Below are positions 41,352 through 46,601 of a DNA stretch of 46,601 nucleotides, one piece after another. The notes under the pieces were generated by a model. That model did not search any database. It was not told the origin of the DNA and was given only the letters and a program-made list of their open reading frames with translations. The DNA is from Neoluteolibacter marinus. Lineage in GTDB: Bacteria > Verrucomicrobiota > Verrucomicrobiia > Verrucomicrobiales > Akkermansiaceae. Position 1 is the first letter of the stretch. Each line of letters opens with the position of its first letter. The DNA lies in the NCBI RefSeq assembly GCF_014904755.1, contig NZ_JACZFQ010000126.1, positions 1 to 46,601 on the forward strand, read 5' to 3'. A program made the position numbers and the translations under genes.

Positions 41352-42247
41352 GCCAGCATCTCGTCGGTATTCAGGATCTCCTCGATGAACGACTGCACCG
41401 GCTTTGCGGTCAGCCGGTCTTTGAGGCGGAGGATCGCAAACTGCGTGTGCAACCACGTGGCCTCGACTTCGAGCAGTTTCAGTTCGCCCCACTCGAGTTC
41501 CTTGCGCACCAGCGGCAGCGGGAAAAACCCGACCGCGTCGGATTGCTTCACGATGGAACGTACCACGCCGATGTCCTCGCAGTGGACCGACGGAACGAAG
41601 GTCGACTTGCCCTGGAACGCCAGCAGCGGCGTCAGGACGCGCGGCGGAAGCCGGGCCGTGATCGCCAGCGGCCAGCGGAGCACGCGGCTGAAGTCCAGCG
41701 CCCCCCCGGTCTCCGCCAGCGGATGACCCGGGCGGACCGCCACGTAGGCGCGACTGATGCGCATCGGCGTGACCTCCAGTTCGTCGTCCTCGATCTCGCT
41801 GGCCTCGCAAACCGCCAGGTCCACCCTCCGCTCCTTGAGCATGCGGAACACCTTGACCCAATGGTCCACCCGCAGGTCGAAGCGGAGCCTGGGATCGGCC
41901 GCCAGCAGCCGGGCCACGGTCGGGGCGACCACCAGATGCGCCGCATAGGGACCGGCGGCGACCCGCACTTCCCGGACCTTCGTTTTTCTCAAGGCCGAAC
42001 CTTCCCGCATCAGGTCGTCCGCCTGGCCGACGATCGCCCGCGCCCGCTTCAACATCAGCAGCCCGGCTTCGGTCGGCTCCACCCCGGTTCGCGCCCGCAG
42101 GAACAAGAGGCAGCCCATGTTTTCCTCCAACATCTGGATGCTGCGCGTCAGTGCCGGCTGGCTCAGGTGAAGGGCTTCCGCCGCCCGCGCGAAATTGCGG
42201 TGCTCATGCAGCGCCAGCGCGTGATGAAGATGCCTCAATTCGATCAC
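41252..42247 (-). CDS. LysR-family transcriptional regulator
   Basis: The protein has 331 aa with a GTG start. The winged-helix domain is clear: LRHLHHALALHEHRNFARAAEALHLSQPALTRSIQMLE (residues 4-41), then a linker helix and the periplasmic-binding-like effector domain (VREVRVAAGPYAAHLVVAPTV onward). It is about 30 residues longer than usual, and that extra C-terminus (after EEELSARFLP) is what overlaps the BASS gene on the other strand. It is divergent from the sulfatase at 42341 across a 93-bp gap, the classic LysR-target layout, so it probably controls the sulfatase and its own expression. The effector is unknown. Confidence 0.88.
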   Translation of the reverse strand: MIELRHLHHALALHEHRNFARAAEALHLSQPALTRSIQMLEENMGCLLFLRARTGVEPTEAGLLMLKRARAIVGQADDLMREGSALRKTKVREVRVAAGPYAAHLVVAPTVARLLAADPRLRFDLRVDHWVKVFRMLKERRVDLAVCEASEIEDDELEVTPMRISRAYVAVRPGHPLAETGGALDFSRVLRWPLAITARLPPRVLTPLLAFQGKSTFVPSVHCEDIGVVRSIVKQSDAVGFFPLPLVRKELEWGELKLLEVEATWLHTQFAILRLKDRLTAKPVQSFIEEILNTDEMLAQTEEELSARFLPARRDEMARATPHINGTSITK

Positions 42248-42340
42248 AATGCATCAGGGTTATCGTCATCATCAAAACTAAGCAATTTCCAAATGCGCCG
42301 GACTTCCCTACCAAGAGGATGCCTGAACTCGGCGATTAAC
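42248..42340. promoter_or_regulatory. Divergent LysR/sulfatase intergenic region
   Basis: These 93 bp are AT-richer than the flanks, especially 42270-42295. They separate the LysR GTG from the sulfatase ATG. A TTA-to-TAA near-palindrome (about 42260-42281) is a weak candidate LysR site of the T-N11-A kind. I see no confident -35/-10 pair on either strand. The divergent layout is the main evidence for regulation. Confidence 0.4.
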
Positions 42341-43891
<1,551 letters not shown>

Positions 43892-43917
43892 GCGGACTCC
43901 GGCTCATCCCGAACTCC

Positions 43918-43956
43918 GGGGCCGCATCCGTCGCCACACGGGTGCGGCCCCTTTTT
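43918..43956 (+). terminator. Rho-independent terminator after the sulfatase
   Basis: GGGGCCGCA (43918-43926) pairs with TGCGGCCCC (43943-43951) as a 9-bp stem; inner CCG/CGG pairs may extend it. It is followed by TTTTT (43952-43956). It ends 18 bases before the start of the HAD-phosphatase gene, which therefore probably needs its own promoter or read-through. Confidence 0.85.
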
Positions 43957-43973
43957 ATACACCGAATCTCGAC

Positions 43974-44948
43974 ATGAACCACCTGCTCCTCAAAGCCACC
44001 CTGCTCCTCGGTTCCGCCGCCCTCGCCGTCGCCGATCCGCTCCCCTCCTGGAAGGAAACCGGCACCAAGAAGGCCATCGTTTCCTTCGTGGAAAAAGTCA
44101 CCACCCCCGGCTCTCCGGACTACGTCGATCCCGCCGGGCGCATCGCCACTTTCGACAACGACGGCTGCCTGTGGTCCGAGCAGCCGATGTATTTCCAGGC
44201 CTTCTACATCTTCGACCGGATCAAGGCCCTCGCCCCGGAACACCCGGAGTGGAAAGAGAAGGAGCCCTTCGCCTCGGTGCTGAAAGGCGACGTCAAGGCA
44301 GCCCTCGCCGGCGGTGAGAAAGCGCTGTTGGAAATGGCGATGGCCACCCATGCGGGCCTCACCGACGAGGAATTCCGGAAGGTGGTCCGCGACTGGCTCG
44401 ACACCGCCCGCCACCCGAAGACCGGCATGGCCTACGACAAGATGATCTTCCAGCCGATGCTCGAACTGCTCGCCTACCTCCGCGCCGAAGGTTTCAAGAC
44501 CTTCATCGTCTCGGGCGGCGGAATCGACTTCCTGCGCGTCTTCGCCGAGGAAGCCTACGGCATCCCGCCCGAACAGGTGGTCGGCTCCAGCATCAAGGCC
44601 GGCTACGAGATCCGCGACGGCAAGCCGGTCGTGATGAAGTTGCCCGAACTCGATTTCATCGACGACAAGGCCGGCAAGCCGGTCGGCATCCACCAGCACA
44701 TCGGCCGCCGGCCGATCTTCGCCGCCGGCAACTCCGACGGCGACTTCCAGATGCTCGAGTGGACCACGGCCGGTAAAGGTGCCCGCTTCGGCCTGCTCGT
44801 CCACCACACCGACGCCGAACGCGAATGGGCCTACGGCCGCGAGTCCCACGTCGGCAAGCTCGACAAGGGCTTGGACGAAGGGCCAAAGCGCGGCTGGACC
44901 CTCGTCAGCATGAAGGACGACTGGCAGACCATCTACCCGGCCGACTGA
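43974..44948 (+). CDS. Exported HAD-superfamily phosphatase
   Basis: This 324-aa protein has a signal peptide ([19 protein letters not shown]). HAD motifs are in order: motif I FDNDGCLW with nucleophile Asp61 and Asp63, motif [12 protein letters not shown] with Ser180, a Lys in [10 protein letters not shown] as likely motif III, and motif IV GNSDGD (252-257). A helical cap (about 80-160) lies between motifs I and II, as in phosphoserine-phosphatase-like C1-cap enzymes. Export is unusual for HAD enzymes and suggests periplasmic dephosphorylation. It lies between two sulfatase genes; a joint role in processing sulfated or phosphorylated substrates is an inference. Confidence 0.88.
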   Translation: MNHLLLKATLLLGSAALAVADPLPSWKETGTKKAIVSFVEKVTTPGSPDYVDPAGRIATFDNDGCLWSEQPMYFQAFYIFDRIKALAPEHPEWKEKEPFASVLKGDVKAALAGGEKALLEMAMATHAGLTDEEFRKVVRDWLDTARHPKTGMAYDKMIFQPMLELLAYLRAEGFKTFIVSGGGIDFLRVFAEEAYGIPPEQVVGSSIKAGYEIRDGKPVVMKLPELDFIDDKAGKPVGIHQHIGRRPIFAAGNSDGDFQMLEWTTAGKGARFGLLVHHTDAEREWAYGRESHVGKLDKGLDEGPKRGWTLVSMKDDWQTIYPAD

Positions 44949-44985
44949 GCCACGCGTCACCAAAGCTCTCCCTACCAGTGAAACC

Positions 44986-46524
44986 ATTAAAGCAAAACCA
45001 ACACTCCGGCGATGCATTGTCGCCGCCACCGTGGCCCTTGCCGCCGCGGCCACCGCCCAGGACAAGAAACCGAACATCCTCGTCATCTGGGGTGACGACA
45101 TCGGCTGGAGCAACCCGAGTTGCTACAATCACGGGATGATGGGTTACCAGACGCCCAACATCGACCGCATCGCCAAGGAAGGCGCCATGTTCACCGATTG
45201 ATACGGCCAGCAGTCGTGCACCGCCGGCCGCGCCGCCTTCATCACCGGCCAGAGCCCGTTCCGGACCGGCTTGCTCAAGGTCGGCCTTCCAGGGACCAAG
45301 GAGGGCATGTCGATCAAGGATCCGACCATCGCGGGACTGCTCAAGAACCATGGCTACATGACCGCCCAATACGGCAAGAATCACCTCGGCGATCTCGACG
45401 AGATGCTTCCTACCAACCACGGCTTCGACGAGTTCATGGGCAACCTCTACCACCTCAATGCCGAGGAGGAGCCGGAAAACGTCGATTACCCGAAGGATCC
45501 CGAATTCAAGAAGAAGTTCGGCCCCCGCGGAGTGATCAAGTCGAGTTCCGACGGCAAGATCGAGGACACCGGCCCGCTCACCAAGAAGCGGATGGAAACC
45601 ATCGACGAAGAGGTCACCTCCGGAGCGATCGACTCTATGGAACGCGCCCACAAGGCGGAGAAGCCGTTCTTTCTCTGGTGGAATTCCACCCGCATGCACA
45701 TCTTCACCCACCTCAAGGAAGGGTCGAAGGGCAAGACCGGGCTCGGGGTTTATCCCGACGGCATGGTCGAGCACGACGGCATGATCGGCCAGATCCTCGG
45801 CAAGCTCGATGAACTCGGCATCGCCGACAACACCATCGTGATGTGGTCCACCGACAACGGCGCCGAATGCTTCACCTGGCCGGATGGCGGCTCACCCCCC
45901 TTCCGCAACGAGAAGAACTCGAACTGGGAGGGCGGCTACCGCGTCCCCTGCGTCATCCGCTGGCCGGGCGTGATCAAGCCCGGCACCGTCTGCAACGACA
46001 TCCTCTCCCACGAGGACATGCTGCCCACACTGTTGGCCGCCGCCGGCGAGCCCGACGTGAAGGAGAAGCTGCTGACCGGACACAAGGCGATCGAGCGCGA
46101 CTACAAGGTCCACCTCGACGGCTACAACCTGCTGCCCTACTTCAAGGGAGAAATCGAAGAGGCCCCCCGCAAGGAATTCTTCTATTGGACCGACGACGGG
46201 AACCTCGCGAACTTGCGCTACAACCGCTGGAAGGTCGTGTTCATGTAGCAGCGCGCCCACGGCTTCGACGTCTGGGAAGAACCCCTCGTCACCCTGCGGC
46301 TTCCGAAGCTGTTCTGCCTGCGCACCGATCCCTATGAACGGGCCGATCACGAGGCGATGAACTACGGTCAATGGAGGATCGAACGGATCTACGCGATGGT
46401 GCCGGCACAGGCATTCGTGGCCAAGCACCTCGAGACGTACAAGGCTTATCCCCCGCGGCAGAAGCCCGGAACATTCGGCCTCAACCAGGTGCTGGAGAAG
46501 CTTCAGGAAGGTGGCACCCACTGA
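44986..46524 (+). pseudogene. Second type I sulfatase, disrupted by two nonsense codons
   Basis: One uninterrupted frame of reference (513 codons) is colinear with the intact sulfatase upstream, without indels. It shows [37 protein letters not shown] and VMWSTDNGAE. Two in-frame stops break it: TGA at 45199-45201 (the intact copy has Tyr) five codons before the formylglycine Cys, and TAG at 46246-46248 (the intact copy has Glu). The signal peptide ([22 protein letters not shown] region) has no in-frame ATG, GTG or TTG; the best position holds ATT at 44986. All three look like point changes in an otherwise conserved gene, so inactivation seems recent. The true end is the TGA at 46522-46524, followed by a terminator. 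Confidence 0.85.
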
Positions 46525-46543
46525 GGCCTTGCTTCTCTTCAAG

Positions 46544-46580
46544 AGCCGCGCCCGGGACAGCCGGGCGCGGCTCACTTTTG
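46544..46580 (+). terminator. Terminator after the disrupted sulfatase
   Basis: A perfect 12-bp stem AGCCGCGCCCGG / CCGGGCGCGGCT (46544-46555 and 46561-46572) closes a GACAG loop. TTTT follows after CAC. It lies 19 bases after the reference stop of the disrupted sulfatase and shows that the transcription unit's ending has been kept. Confidence 0.75.
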
Positions 46581-46601
46581 CCCATCACCGAATTAGCCCC
46601 T

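Noticed and set aside
45199-45201. TGA as selenocysteine or recoded sense codon in the second sulfatase
   Set aside because: The paralogue has Tyr at this position, no SECIS-like stem was evident to me just downstream, a second stop (TAG) occurs later, and TGA is used as a normal stop throughout the window.

Overview
The window is about 46.6 kb of GC-rich, gene-dense bacterial chromosome. Several family signatures point to the Verrucomicrobiota, probably Verrucomicrobiales (a Luteolibacter/Haloferula-like organism). These are two DUF1549/DUF1553 plus DUF1501 gene pairs, a Tat-exported Gfo/Idh/MocA protein, a VPEP-type PEP-CTERM protein, FG-GAP and NHL-repeat secreted proteins, and type I sulfatases. 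The taxon is inferred from gene content, not from a marker gene. I saw no rRNA, tRNA, CRISPR array, insertion sequence or phage gene. Shine-Dalgarno sequences are weak or absent before most genes, so several starts rest on signal peptides and family alignment.

Layout. 1-2.4 kb (minus): a truncated secreted serine hydrolase and two secreted hypothetical proteins. 2.5-6.2 kb (minus): two tandem paralogous SLC13-type permeases with internal RCK_C domains. 6.3-9.0 kb: NTF2-like and YCII-like genes, a DUF2383 four-helix protein on the other strand, and a Tat-exported oxidoreductase. 9.0-11.9 kb: an intergenic pair of REP-like palindromes, class III fructose-1,6-bisphosphatase, and a convergent spermidine-synthase-fold protein. 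12.1-19.0 kb: two DUF1549/1553 + DUF1501 modules facing each other, with their stop codons 45 bp apart. 19.1-22.7 kb (minus): a beta-lactamase-fold hydrolase, an acetyl-xylan-esterase-like hydrolase, and a D-lactate-dehydrogenase-like protein. 22.8-28.5 kb (plus): a TetR/CecR regulator and a complete HlyD/ABC-2 exporter in the same order as E. coli ybhGFSR. 28.7-33.6 kb: mostly secreted proteins (PEP-CTERM, NHL propeller, tyrosine-rich lipoprotein, FG-GAP) and a DUF5069 protein. 33.7-34.6 kb: a class III-like polyphosphate kinase 2. 34.7-41.4 kb: an outer-membrane factor/adaptor/RND pump operon ending in a translationally coupled BASS-family transporter. 41.3-46.5 kb: a LysR regulator, an intact sulfatase, an exported HAD phosphatase, and a second sulfatase broken by two nonsense codons.

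How the genes fit together. Most products act in the envelope or outside the cell. Esterases, sulfatases, a phosphatase and DUF1501/DUF1549 proteins fit breakdown of substituted, sulfated polysaccharides, although no glycoside hydrolase is present here. The two SLC13 permeases could import sulfate or dicarboxylates, and the two exporters fit efflux. These links are inferences. The points most worth a second look are the broken second sulfatase, the covarying REP-like pair, the facing DUF1549/DUF1501 modules, the 100-bp tail-to-tail overlap of the BASS and LysR genes, the hairpin touching the DUF5069 start codon, and the asymmetric ATPase sites of the fused ABC protein. I did not find a clearly new multi-gene defence or biosynthetic system.
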